DNA from: Sphingobium abikonense NBRC 16140
GTDB taxonomy: Bacteria; Pseudomonadota; Alphaproteobacteria; Sphingomonadales; Sphingomonadaceae
Length of the DNA stretch: 34,831 nt
Direction: 5' to 3'
Assembly (NCBI RefSeq): GCF_001598335.1
Contig: NZ_BCYT01000024.1
Span: forward strand, 1 to 34,831
Within the stretch, counting starts at the first letter, position 1, and each line of letters begins with the position of its first letter. Both the position numbers and the translations under genes were made by a program. Under the pieces are notes generated by a model that ran no database searches, was not told the DNA's origin, and saw nothing but the letters and a program-made list of their open reading frames with translations. Positions 16,243 through 24,960 of the stretch are shown here, one piece after another.

Positions 16243-18210
16243 GTGACGAACGAACAGGCACAGACCAGCGGCATGGCCGAACTGACGCTGCGCGGCGTCA
16301 TTCTGGGCGCGCTCATCACGCTCGTCTTCACCGCCGCCAATGTCTATCTGGGCCTCAAGATCGGCCTGACCTTCGCCACGTCGATCCCTGCGGCGGTCAT
16401 TTCCATGGCGGTGCTGCGGCTGTTTTCCACTGGCATCATCCTGGAAAACAATATCGTCCAGACCATCGCGTCGGCGGCCGGCACTTTGTCGGCGATCATC
16501 TTCGTGCTGCCGGGCCTGGTCATCATCGGCTGGTGGCAGGGCTTTCCCTACTGGCTGTCGGCCTTCACCATCGCGACCGGCGGCATATTGGGCGTCATGT
16601 ATTCCGTGCCGCTGCGCCGCGCACTGGTGACGGGATCGGACCTGCCCTATCCCGAAGGGGTGGCAGCGGCCGAAGTGCTGAAAGTCGGCGCCGGATCGCG
16701 CGAGGGGCTGGAGGAGAACAAGCGCGGGCTGGCCGCCATCGTCGCCAGCGCCCTGTCCGCCGCCACCTTCTCGATCGTCGCCAAGACCCGGCTGATCGCG
16801 GAGGAAGCCGCCACCTTCTTCAAGCTGGGGGCGGGCGCGACGTCGGTGTCCACCAGCTTCTCCATGGCCCTGATCGGCGTCGGCCATCTCGTCGGCCTGT
16901 CGGTGGGCGTCGCCATGTTCATCGGCCTGCTGATCAGCTGGGTCGGCCTAGTCCCTTATCTGACCGCGCCAACCGCCGCCAGCGCCGATCTCAGCACGGT
17001 GGTCGGCACCGTGTTCAGCACCAAGGCGCGCTTCATCGGTGCGGGCACGATCGGCGTCGCCGCCATCTGGACCCTGCTCAAGATCCTTGGCCCCATCATC
17101 AGCGGCATTCGCTCCGCGCTCGCCGCCAATGCCACGCGCAGGGCGGGCAATGCCGGGCTGCTCGACATTACCGAGCGCGACCTGCCGATCGGCATCGTCG
17201 CCGGCACGATCGTCGCCGCAATGCTGCCCATTGCGCTGCTGCTCTGGGTCTTCGCGCAGGGCGGGCCGATCGCCCTCAACCCCGTGCCGGTGATCGGTCT
17301 GACACTGGCCTATGTGCTGGTGGCGGGCATCGTGATCGCGTCGGTCTGCGGCTATATGGCAGGCCTGATCGGCGCATCGAACAGCCCGATTTCGGGTGTC
17401 GGCATTCTCGCCGTGCTGGGCGCGTCGCTGCTGCTGGCCGCCATATATGGTTCGGGTGGCGACGAAGGCCAGACGCAGGCGCTGATCGCCTATGCCCTGT
17501 TCACCACCGCGATCGTCTTTGGCATCGCGACCATATCCAATGATAATCTTCAGGACCTCAAGACCGGGCAGCTGGTCGGTGCCACGCCGTGGAAGCAGCA
17601 GCTGGCGCTGGTGCTGGGCGTCATTTTCGGCGCTCTGGTGATCCCCCCGGTGCTGGATCTGCTCAACAGCGCCTTCGGCTTTGCCGGGGCGAGCGGCGCA
17701 GGCGCCAATGCCCTGCCGGCCCCCCAAGCGGCGCTCATTTCTGCGCTGGCCAAGGGCGTGCTGGGCGGCGATCTCGACTGGGGGCTGATCGCCATCGGGG
17801 CGGGCATCGGCGTGGTCGTGATCATCGTCGACGAAGCATTGGGCCGCGCGGGCAAGCTGCGCCTGCCGCCGCTGGCCGTGGGCATGGGAATTTATCTGCC
17901 GATGGCGCTGACGCTGCTGATCCCGGTCGGCGCGGTCATCGGCCATGTCTATAATCGCTGGGCGCTGCGACAGGCGAACTCCGAATTTGCCGAGCGCATG
18001 GGCGTGTTGATGGCGACCGGCTTCATCGTGGGTGAAAGCCTGTTCGGCGTCGCCTTCGCCGGCATCGTCGCGGGCACCGACAGCGATGCGCCGCTGGCGC
18101 TGGTCGGGGAAAGCCATTGGGCGGTGCCACTCGCCATCCTGATCTTCGCCGCCGTGATCGCGGGCCTTTATGCCCGCCTTCGGGGCTGGGCCAGCCGCCC
18201 CCTGTCCTAA
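16243..18210 (+). CDS. OPT-family oligopeptide/metal-chelate transporter
   Basis: A 655-residue inner-membrane protein with about 14-16 hydrophobic helices, belonging to the oligopeptide transporter (OPT) superfamily. Characteristic features are the N-terminal 'RGVILGALITLVFTAANVYLGLKIG', 'FATSIPAAVISM', the conserved 'LPYPEGVAAAEVLKVG' (about 130-145) and the later 'IGASNSPISGVG'. Substrates in the superfamily include small peptides and metal-siderophore or nicotianamine complexes; the substrate here cannot be told. The start is GTG with AAGGGG upstream; a downstream ATG (codon 11) is possible. It is not obviously in an operon. Confidence 0.93.
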   Translation: MTNEQAQTSGMAELTLRGVILGALITLVFTAANVYLGLKIGLTFATSIPAAVISMAVLRLFSTGIILENNIVQTIASAAGTLSAIIFVLPGLVIIGWWQGFPYWLSAFTIATGGILGVMYSVPLRRALVTGSDLPYPEGVAAAEVLKVGAGSREGLEENKRGLAAIVASALSAATFSIVAKTRLIAEEAATFFKLGAGATSVSTSFSMALIGVGHLVGLSVGVAMFIGLLISWVGLVPYLTAPTAASADLSTVVGTVFSTKARFIGAGTIGVAAIWTLLKILGPIISGIRSALAANATRRAGNAGLLDITERDLPIGIVAGTIVAAMLPIALLLWVFAQGGPIALNPVPVIGLTLAYVLVAGIVIASVCGYMAGLIGASNSPISGVGILAVLGASLLLAAIYGSGGDEGQTQALIAYALFTTAIVFGIATISNDNLQDLKTGQLVGATPWKQQLALVLGVIFGALVIPPVLDLLNSAFGFAGASGAGANALPAPQAALISALAKGVLGGDLDWGLIAIGAGIGVVVIIVDEALGRAGKLRLPPLAVGMGIYLPMALTLLIPVGAVIGHVYNRWALRQANSEFAERMGVLMATGFIVGESLFGVAFAGIVAGTDSDAPLALVGESHWAVPLAILIFAAVIAGLYARLRGWASRPLS

Positions 18211-18262
18211 AGGGAAGGGGACTTGGCGCGTCTTTTGTGCGTTGCTTCCTTGGGAAGAGCCA

Positions 18263-18466
18263 ATGAGGGAGACGCGCCGAGCAATGACGCCAGAGGAAGG
18301 CCACAGGACACCGCTGAACACGGCACGCGTGTCATTGGAGCGGGAAGAAGAGTGTCTTTACTGGACCAACCGGTTCAGCGTGTCGCGTGACGAACTGGTC
18401 GAGGCCGTCGACACAGTCGGAGACGATGTCGATGCCGTTGCGGCCTATCTTAATGTCGGGCGCTGA
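18263..18466 (+). CDS. DUF3606-type small protein
   Basis: A 67-residue soluble protein whose C-terminal half 'YWTNRFSVSRDELVEAVDTV' followed by 'DDVDAVAAYLNV' is the DUF3606 pattern common in proteobacteria. The function is unknown. The start at 18263 has GGGAAGAG just upstream; an in-frame ATG seven codons later is possible. It follows the transporter by 52 bp and is separated from the downstream receptor gene by the Pho-box-like promoter region. Confidence 0.8.
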   Translation: MRETRRAMTPEEGHRTPLNTARVSLEREEECLYWTNRFSVSRDELVEAVDTVGDDVDAVAAYLNVGR

Positions 18467-18489
18467 ACCCAAGGGTTTGAACTTGCGGA

Positions 18490-18557
18490 CGGTCACGCAA
18501 CTGCAATCTTAATGACTCTTTTTCGTCATCGTGATGGAATGAAGCTGTCGCAATAAT
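18490..18557 (+). promoter_or_regulatory. Candidate PhoB-dependent promoter with tandem Pho-box half-sites
   Basis: Six 7-mers spaced exactly 11 bp apart (starting at 18490, 18501, 18512, 18523, 18534 and 18545) match the Pho half-site CTGTCAT at 5, 5, 3, 5, 4 and 5 positions. The pair TCGTCAT-CGTG-ATGGAAT (18523-18540) ends 11 bp before AATAAT (18552-18557, 5/6 to the -10), the classic PhoB-promoter geometry in which the box replaces the -35. The leader to the receptor ATG would be about 65 nt. The match was found by eye and depends on a phase I chose. Confidence 0.5.
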
Positions 18558-18629
18558 CTCTCATGGGCCGGGCAGCCGGCAGGCGCGCGCATGTCAAGCG
18601 CATCGCTACGGCAACAGGGAGATTCCAGA

Positions 18630-21431
18630 ATGAACCGCCTTTACCGCGGCGCGAGCCGCGTTGCCCTTACCCTTGCGCTCACCATGCCCGCCGCCGCCCT
18701 TGCCGGCACGATCAGCGGCACGGTGTCGGACGGCACCGGAACCCGCGCGCTCCAGTCGACGCAGCTCACCATCGTTGAACTGGGCCGCATCGCCGAAGCC
18801 GGCCGTGACGGTTCCTATCGCTTCCCCGACGTCGCGCCGGGCACCTACACGATCGAGGCGCGCTATGTGGGCGCCGACCCGGTCCGCACCACGGTCGTGG
18901 TGCCGGCGACCGGCGATGTCGACGCGGATGTCCGCATCGGTTCCAATGTCGACGCGTCCATCATCGTCGTCGGCCAGGTCGCCAACCAGGCGTCGGCCCT
19001 GTCCCGCCAGCGCGCCGCCGATGGCGTCGAAAGCGTGCTGACCCGCGACGCGATCGGCCAGTTTCCCGACCAGAATGTCGCCGAATCGCTCCGCCGCCTG
19101 CCCGGCATCAACATATTGAACGACCAGGGCGAAGGGCGCTTTGTCTCGGTGCGCGGTCTTGATCCCGAGCTCAACGCCGCGTCCGTCAACGGTGCGCGCC
19201 TGCCTGCGCCGGAAAGCGACGTTCGTTCGGTCGCGCTGGACGTGGTCCCGTCCGAACTGATCGAATCGATCGAGGTCAAGAAGTCGCTGACGCCCGACAT
19301 GGACGCCGACACGATCGGCGCGTCGATCGAAATCAACACCACCAGCGCCTTTGATCGCAAGAAGGACCTGTATTCGATCAAGCTGGAGGGCAGCTACAAC
19401 GACTATTCGGGCGAAGTCACGCCCAAGGGCAGCGTCGATTTTTCGACCCGCCTTACCGACAGTTTCGGCGTGTCGGGCGGCTTTAGCTATTACAAGCGCA
19501 AGTTCGAAACCGACAATATCGAGGCGTCGGACTGGACGACCAGCGAAGACGGCATCGTCTATGCCGAAACGATGGAATATCGCGACTATGACGTCACCCG
19601 CAAGCGGATTGGCGCGACGCTCAATTTCGACTGGATGCCCAGCGACACGACCAAGCTCTATGCCCGCGGCGTCTACAACCAGTTCGACGACCAGGAATAT
19701 CGCCGCCGCCTGACCTTCGTGCTGGATGAGGAACCCGCGTCGGGCGATGCCGACAGCGCCTTCTTCACTGACGAGGACGGCCGGATCGAGGTACGCCGCG
19801 ACCTCAAGGACCGGTTCGAGCGCCAGCGCATCAAGTCGATCGTGCTGGGTGGCACCACCGAAACCGGCCCGTGGAAGCTGACCTATTCGGGCAGTTGGTC
19901 GGAATCGACCGAAAAGGAAGCCGGCTCGATCGACCCCGTCCGCTGGCGCGCCCGGTTCGACGGCGACGGCGTCGATGTGAACTTCAACTATGCCGACCCG
20001 CGCGTCCCCCTGTTCGAAGTGACGAGCGGCGCGGACCTGTTCAACGATCCGTCGGAATATAGCTTCAATCGCGTCGAACAGACGGTGCTGTCCGACTCGC
20101 GCGATCGCGAATATGCGCTCAAGGGCGATATTTCCCGCGCCTTCGTCACCGACAGTGGCACCTTCACCGTGCAGACGGGCATGAAGGCACGCTGGCGCAA
20201 GAAGAGCTATAATTTCAATATGGCCTATTATGGCGACGGGGACCTGGACCTGGCCGACGTGCTGGGCGACCAGACCTATCGCCTCGCCAATCTTGGCCCG
20301 CTACCCGCCAAGGGCGCCGCGACCGATTATTTCTACGCCAATCCCGGCGCCTTCGAACTGGATCCGATCACAAGCGCCTATGAATCGGCGGCGCAGGATT
20401 ACAGCGCGAAGGAAGATATTCTGGCCAGCTACCTGCTCGGCCGGTGGGACAGCGACACGGTGCGACTCATCGGTGGTGTGCGTGTTGAACAGACGCGCAA
20501 CGTCCTGCGCGGCAACCTGACGCAATATGCGCTGGACGACGAAGGCGAAGCAACCGGCGTCGTGACTACGCCCAATGTCTTCACCAAAAACTATACCGAC
20601 TGGCTCCCCAGCCTGACCGCACGCTTCGAGCCGAGCCGTGGTCTGGTGCTGCGCGCGGCAGGCTATAAGAGCCTGGTGCGACCCAAGCTGTCGCAGCTGG
20701 CGCCGCGCTTCATACTGGACGAAGACTTCGCCGCCGAGTTCGGCAATCCCGACCTCAAGCCCTATCGCGCCTGGAACCTGGACGCATCGGCCGAATGGTA
20801 TTTCAGCGGCAACGGCGCGCTAACCGCTGGCCTGTTCTGGAAATCGATCAAGGACTATACCGCCGAAATCCGTGACTTCACCGACGGCACCTATAATGGC
20901 GTCACCTATAGCGAAGCGCAATATTTCGTGAATGGCGAGACCGCCAAGGTCAAGGGCGTCGAACTGTCCTACAGCCAGGTGTTCAGCTTCCTGCCCGCGC
21001 CGTTCGACGGGCTGCTGACGAACCTCAACTACACCTATACCGACGCCACCGGTCGCATCACCAGCTATGATGACGACGACAACGCCTATAGCCGCAAGAT
21101 CGCCCTGCCCAATGCGTCCAAGCATACGTTCAACGCCGTGCTGGGCTATGAAAAGGGTCCGGTCTCGCTGCGCGCGGCGGGCACCTATCGCAGCAAATAT
21201 CTTGATGAGCTGGGCGACGGCCCCGACAGCGACCGCTTCGTGGACAATCATTTCCAGCTCGACCTGTCGGCCAAATATAAGCTGCTGCCCGGCGTGCGCC
21301 TGTTCGCTGACTGGGTGAACGTCAACAACGCCAAATATTATGCCTATCAGAATTACGGCGGTGCGCGCCGCCTGCTGCAATATGAGGAATATAATTGGAC
21401 GGTGAAGTTCGGCGTGTCGGCCAGCTTCTGA
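18630..21431 (+). CDS. TonB-dependent receptor of the phytase/phosphatase cluster
   Basis: A 933-residue outer-membrane TonB-dependent transporter. The signal peptide ends near A25. Then comes a carboxypeptidase-regulatory-like beta-sandwich, 'GTISGTVSDGTG' to 'TTVVVPA' (26-93). A TonB-box-like 'SIIVVGQ' (110-116) precedes the plug, with 'FPDQNVAESLRRLPGI' and 'VSVRGLDPELNA', and the barrel ends in 'KFGVSASF'. The ATG at 18630 has AGGGAG ten bases upstream; an earlier in-frame ATG at 18591 would spoil the signal peptide. It is followed in the same direction by a secreted phosphatase and a phytase, so the cargo is inferred to be a phosphorylated compound such as phytate or its breakdown products. 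Confidence 0.93.
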   Translation: MNRLYRGASRVALTLALTMPAAALAGTISGTVSDGTGTRALQSTQLTIVELGRIAEAGRDGSYRFPDVAPGTYTIEARYVGADPVRTTVVVPATGDVDADVRIGSNVDASIIVVGQVANQASALSRQRAADGVESVLTRDAIGQFPDQNVAESLRRLPGINILNDQGEGRFVSVRGLDPELNAASVNGARLPAPESDVRSVALDVVPSELIESIEVKKSLTPDMDADTIGASIEINTTSAFDRKKDLYSIKLEGSYNDYSGEVTPKGSVDFSTRLTDSFGVSGGFSYYKRKFETDNIEASDWTTSEDGIVYAETMEYRDYDVTRKRIGATLNFDWMPSDTTKLYARGVYNQFDDQEYRRRLTFVLDEEPASGDADSAFFTDEDGRIEVRRDLKDRFERQRIKSIVLGGTTETGPWKLTYSGSWSESTEKEAGSIDPVRWRARFDGDGVDVNFNYADPRVPLFEVTSGADLFNDPSEYSFNRVEQTVLSDSRDREYALKGDISRAFVTDSGTFTVQTGMKARWRKKSYNFNMAYYGDGDLDLADVLGDQTYRLANLGPLPAKGAATDYFYANPGAFELDPITSAYESAAQDYSAKEDILASYLLGRWDSDTVRLIGGVRVEQTRNVLRGNLTQYALDDEGEATGVVTTPNVFTKNYTDWLPSLTARFEPSRGLVLRAAGYKSLVRPKLSQLAPRFILDEDFAAEFGNPDLKPYRAWNLDASAEWYFSGNGALTAGLFWKSIKDYTAEIRDFTDGTYNGVTYSEAQYFVNGETAKVKGVELSYSQVFSFLPAPFDGLLTNLNYTYTDATGRITSYDDDDNAYSRKIALPNASKHTFNAVLGYEKGPVSLRAAGTYRSKYLDELGDGPDSDRFVDNHFQLDLSAKYKLLPGVRLFADWVNVNNAKYYAYQNYGGARRLLQYEEYNWTVKFGVSASF

Positions 21432-21450
21432 TCCGTTGCCTCATCCTTTT

Positions 21451-21477
21451 CTGCCGGCCGCCCCGTGCGGCCGGCAG
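21451..21477 (+). promoter_or_regulatory. Perfect hairpin between receptor and phosphatase genes
   Basis: CTGCCGGCCGC (21451-21461) and its exact complement (21467-21477) form an 11-bp GC-rich stem with loop CCCGT. No T-run follows. It may act as a partial terminator or as a 3' stabiliser that gives the receptor more message than the two enzymes. Confidence 0.6.
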
Positions 21478-21501
21478 TCCTGTTTCCATGAAGGGACGCG
21501 C

Positions 21502-22902
21502 ATGATCCGTCTTTCTCTCGCGGCGCTGCTGCTCGTGTCGGCCCTGCCGGCAATGGCGCAATCCGCGCCTCAGCCCCCGGTGCCCCGGTCGGCCGGCACC
21601 CCTTATGCCGCGCGCAGCCTGCCCGACCGGATCATGCTGACGCCCGCGGCGGACCCATCCCGCGGCATGGCGGTCAGTTTCCGCACCGACATCGCCCAGG
21701 CAGCGAGCGAGGCACAGATCGCGGTCGCGGTCGATGGCCCCACACTCGAGCGGCAGGCCCGCACGGTCAGCGGCCAGCCCGGCACGCGCCAGGACAGCGC
21801 CAACGGCCCGGCGCTCTATCACCAGATCCGTTTCACCGATCTGACGCCCGACACCGTCTACGCCTATCGGCTGAAAGGAAGCGCGGGCTGGAGCGAATGG
21901 CTGCAATTCCGCACCGCCGCCACGCAGGCAAAGCCCTTTCGCTTCCTCTATCTGGGCGACATTCAGAACGGCATCCTGACCTATGCCAGCCGGGTCATCC
22001 GTCAGGCCTTTCATGCCAATGGCGGCATTGACCTCGTCCTGCATGCCGGCGACCTTGCCGCGCAGCGCGACGATCTGGACCATGACGACGAATGGGGCGA
22101 ATTCAATCAGGCCGGCGGCTATAACTGGTCCATCGTTCCGCAACTGCCCGCGACCGGCAATCATGAATATGTCGACGTGACATTGCCCGACGGGCGGGAA
22201 AGCCGCGCGCTCGGTCCCTATTTCCCCTTGCAGTTCGCGCTGCCGGACAATGGCGCGCCCGGCGTCGGGACAAGCTATTTCGTCGATTATCAGGGCGTGC
22301 GCTTCATTATCATGGACGGCACATCGGCCATCGACCTGGGCACCATGGCGGCGCAGACCCGGTGGCTGGACGCGACATTGGCGTCGAGCAAGGCGACATG
22401 GAATGTCGTGCTGTTCCACCAGCCCGTCTTCACCTGTGCCCGTCCCGATGACACGGCAGAGATCAAGGCCGCCTGGAAGCCGATATTCGACGCGCGCAAG
22501 GTCGATCTGGTGCTGCAAGGCCATGACCATTGCTACAGCCGCCTGACGTTGCAGGCCGGGCGCGAAGCCTCGGCCACGGCGCGCGCGGATGGCGCGGTCC
22601 AGGGGCCAGTCTATCTCGTATCCGTCACCGGGTCCAAAATGTACGGCCTGAATGACCGCGCCCGCACCCAGCCCGACAAGGTCGCAGAGGCGACCGAACT
22701 TTATCAGGTCGTGGATGTCGACGGCGACCGGCTCAGCTTCCGCACCTTCACCGCGTCGGGCAAGCTCTATGACGGCTTCGATCTGGAAAAGCGCGCCGAC
22801 GGCAATCATCTCACTGACACGACCGAGCCGACCATCGCCACACGCACCTGCACCGGCGCTATCGGCCCAGACGGCGGCCCATGCGTCGCGCGCGGCAAAT
22901 AA
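21502..22902 (+). CDS. Purple-acid-phosphatase-like metallophosphoesterase, secreted
   Basis: A 466-residue exported phosphatase. The signal peptide ends around AMA-Q (residue 20). An N-terminal fibronectin-like domain (about 41-138, ending 'WLQFRTAA') precedes the metallophosphoesterase domain. Metal ligands are visible in order: D153 (LGDIQ), D184 (HAGDLA), N220-H221 (GNHE), H306 (FHQPVF), and H341 and H343 (GHDHCYSR). This arrangement is that of bacterial purple-acid-phosphatase-type enzymes, which hydrolyse phosphomonoesters or diesters in the periplasm or outside. The start at 21502 follows AAGGGA. It is the middle gene of receptor-phosphatase-phytase; the phytase starts 11 bp after its stop. 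Confidence 0.92.
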   Translation: MIRLSLAALLLVSALPAMAQSAPQPPVPRSAGTPYAARSLPDRIMLTPAADPSRGMAVSFRTDIAQAASEAQIAVAVDGPTLERQARTVSGQPGTRQDSANGPALYHQIRFTDLTPDTVYAYRLKGSAGWSEWLQFRTAATQAKPFRFLYLGDIQNGILTYASRVIRQAFHANGGIDLVLHAGDLAAQRDDLDHDDEWGEFNQAGGYNWSIVPQLPATGNHEYVDVTLPDGRESRALGPYFPLQFALPDNGAPGVGTSYFVDYQGVRFIIMDGTSAIDLGTMAAQTRWLDATLASSKATWNVVLFHQPVFTCARPDDTAEIKAAWKPIFDARKVDLVLQGHDHCYSRLTLQAGREASATARADGAVQGPVYLVSVTGSKMYGLNDRARTQPDKVAEATELYQVVDVDGDRLSFRTFTASGKLYDGFDLEKRADGNHLTDTTEPTIATRTCTGAIGPDGGPCVARGK

Positions 22903-22913
22903 GGAACACATCC

Positions 22914-23984
22914 ATGAAACATGTCGTCCTTCCCCTGACCGGCCTGCTCGCGCTATCGGCCTGCGCGACAACAGAACAGGAAGCGCCGGTCTCGGTCCGC
23001 ATCGCCAATGCGACGCCAGCCGTATCGCTGACGGCGCGCGGCGAAACCACGCCGGTTGGCACCGCCAATGCCGACGCCGCCGATGATCCGGCCATCTGGC
23101 GCAATGCCGCGGCCCCTTCGCAAAGCCTGATCGTGGGCACCGACAAGAAGGCGGGCCTCTATGTCTATGGTCTTGACGGCAAAACTCGCGACTTTCTGGA
23201 CGCCGGGCGCGTCAACAATGTCGATCTGAAGGATGGCGTCGTCGTCAACGGCACGCCGGGCGTTCTGGTCGCCGCGTCAGACCGCAGTGACGTCGCCCAT
23301 GCGAAGGTGGCGCTGTTCCGGCTCGATACCGCGACCGCGAAGCTGACCGCCATCGGCAAGGTCGATGGCGGCACGGGCGAAGCCTATGGCCTGTGCCTTG
23401 GCCGGGATGAAAGCGGCCTGTCTGCCTATATCGTGCTCAAGGACGGGACCATCCACCAGATCGCGCTCGACACATCGGGCGCGACGCCCGCTGGGCGCAT
23501 TGTGCGCACCCTGAAATTGAGCAGCCAGGCCGAGGGCTGCGCGGTCGATGATCGCACGCACATTCTCTATGTCGCGGAGGAAGATGTCGGCCTGTGGCGT
23601 TTCGACGCGCGCGCCGATGGGGCGACCATACCGACCAAAATCGCGGCGGCGGACGGCAAGAATCTCGTCATGGATGCCGAAGGCGTGGCCATCGCCCCGA
23701 TCGGCGAAAAGGACGGCTATGTCCTCGTTTCCAGCCAGGGCGACAATGCCTATGTCCTCTATCGCCTGCGCGACGACGCCTATGTCGGCCGCTTTCGCGT
23801 GGTCGATGGCGCCATCGGCGGGTCGGAGGAAACCGACGGCATCGAATTGATGCTGGGCGATTTCGGACCAGCCTATCCGGGCGGCCTGTTCGTCGCGCAG
23901 GACGGCCATAACGCGGCCGCCGCGCAGAATTTCAAGCTCGTCGCCTGGGACGACATCGTCCGCGCGCTCGGCCTGCCTCGATAA
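22914..23984 (+). CDS. Beta-propeller phytase, predicted lipoprotein
   Basis: A 356-residue 3-phytase of the calcium-dependent beta-propeller (alkaline) class, which removes phosphates from phytate. A lipobox LSAC (C17) predicts lipid anchoring. Family blocks are visible in order: 'DAADDPAIW' (54-62), '[16 protein letters not shown]' (75-90), 'GRVNNVDL' (98-105), 'EGCAVDD' (207-213), '[13 protein letters not shown]' (219-231), 'DAEGVAI' (254-260), '[11 protein letters not shown]', 'ETDGIE' (306-311) and 'GLFVAQDG...QNFKLV'. The acidic residues D57, D58, E208, E222, D254, E257 and D308 fall where the family binds calcium and phosphate. AAGGA precedes the ATG. It is the last gene of the cluster. 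Confidence 0.95.
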   Translation: MKHVVLPLTGLLALSACATTEQEAPVSVRIANATPAVSLTARGETTPVGTANADAADDPAIWRNAAAPSQSLIVGTDKKAGLYVYGLDGKTRDFLDAGRVNNVDLKDGVVVNGTPGVLVAASDRSDVAHAKVALFRLDTATAKLTAIGKVDGGTGEAYGLCLGRDESGLSAYIVLKDGTIHQIALDTSGATPAGRIVRTLKLSSQAEGCAVDDRTHILYVAEEDVGLWRFDARADGATIPTKIAAADGKNLVMDAEGVAIAPIGEKDGYVLVSSQGDNAYVLYRLRDDAYVGRFRVVDGAIGGSEETDGIELMLGDFGPAYPGGLFVAQDGHNAAAAQNFKLVAWDDIVRALGLPR

Positions 23985-23998
23985 CATAAGACTGAAGG

Positions 23999-24022
23999 GG
24001 GCGGACAAAGCGCCCGCCCTTT
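23999..24022 (+). terminator. Possible weak terminator after the phytase gene
   Basis: GGGCGG (23999-24004) pairs with CCGCCC (24014-24019) around a 9-nt loop, followed by TTT. It starts 15 bp after the phytase stop and precedes lgt. The stem is short, so read-through into lgt is possible. Confidence 0.4.
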
Positions 24023-24093
24023 CCAGCAGCCTCTTGGTCTGGCGCGGCCCTTGCTCTATGGGGGCAGGCCTGTCCATTTTGAGGGAAGCCGAT

Positions 24094-24960
24094 TTGATCC
24101 TGGACCTTGCCGCGGCCGCTTCGAGTGCCATCCACTTCAACGATCTGGGGCTTGATCCGGTCGCGCTCGACCTCGGCTTCTTTCAGCTGAAATGGTACAG
24201 CCTGGCCTATCTCGCCGGCATCCTGATCGGCTATTGGTATCTGCTGAGGCTTGTGGCCCAGCCCGGATCGCCCATGGCGCGCCGCCATGCCGACGACATG
24301 ATCTTCTACGCGACGCTGGGCATCATCATCGGCGGCCGGCTGGCCTATGTGATCTTCTACCAGCCCGAAATCCTGGCCAATCCACTGGACATCTTCAAAC
24401 TGTGGAATGGCGGCATGTCCTTCCATGGCGGCGCGGTCGGCGTGTCGCTCGGCATCCTATACATGGCGCACAAGGAAAAGCTCAGCTGGCTGCGCATCCA
24501 CGATTATGTCGCCTGCGTCGTGCCCTTCGGCCTCTTCTTCGGCCGGCTCGCCAATTTCGTGAATGGCGAATTATGGGGCAAGGCGACCGACGTGCCCTGG
24601 GCGATCGTCTTTCCCACCGGCGGCGACGTGCCGCGCCATCCCAGCCAGCTGTATGAAGCAGGGCTGGAGGGCATCGTCCTGTTCCTGATCCTGGCCGTCG
24701 CCTTCTGGAAGACCAAGGCGCGCTACAAGCCCGGCATGCTGGTCGGCATCTTCCTGCTGGGCTATGGCTGTTTCCGCTTCGCCGTCGAGTATTTCCGCGA
24801 AGCCGATGCGCAGTTGATGGAGTTCGCCGCGCGCACGGGCCTGCATATGGGCCAGTGGCTGTGCATTCCGATGATTTTGGCCGGCCTCTATTTCATCCTG
24901 ACCGCCAAGGGCCGTCGCCTGCGCGTCGAGCCTGTGGCGGGAAGCGCCAGTGTCGCCTGA
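24094..24960 (+). CDS. lgt: Prolipoprotein diacylglyceryl transferase Lgt
   Basis: Inner-membrane enzyme that transfers diacylglycerol from phosphatidylglycerol to the lipobox cysteine, the first step of lipoprotein maturation. About seven membrane helices are present. Signature motifs are '[13 protein letters not shown]', '[14 protein letters not shown]', 'MSFHGGAVG', the Lgt signature '[14 protein letters not shown]' and '[13 protein letters not shown]'. The start is uncertain: TTG at 24094 has GAGGGA at ideal distance and gives 288 residues, while ATG at 24058 lacks a ribosome binding site. It overlaps the next gene by 11 bp. Four predicted lipoproteins in this window would be substrates. 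Confidence 0.95.
   Translation: MILDLAAAASSAIHFNDLGLDPVALDLGFFQLKWYSLAYLAGILIGYWYLLRLVAQPGSPMARRHADDMIFYATLGIIIGGRLAYVIFYQPEILANPLDIFKLWNGGMSFHGGAVGVSLGILYMAHKEKLSWLRIHDYVACVVPFGLFFGRLANFVNGELWGKATDVPWAIVFPTGGDVPRHPSQLYEAGLEGIVLFLILAVAFWKTKARYKPGMLVGIFLLGYGCFRFAVEYFREADAQLMEFAARTGLHMGQWLCIPMILAGLYFILTAKGRRLRVEPVAGSASVA

Noticed and set aside
16948..18321. 457-codon minus-strand frame opposite the OPT transporter
   Set aside because: Gln/His/Arg-rich shadow product, no recognisable protein features.
21322..22971. 549-codon minus-strand frame opposite the phosphatase
   Set aside because: Antisense shadow of a gene with intact metal-binding motifs; no ribosome binding site or domain.
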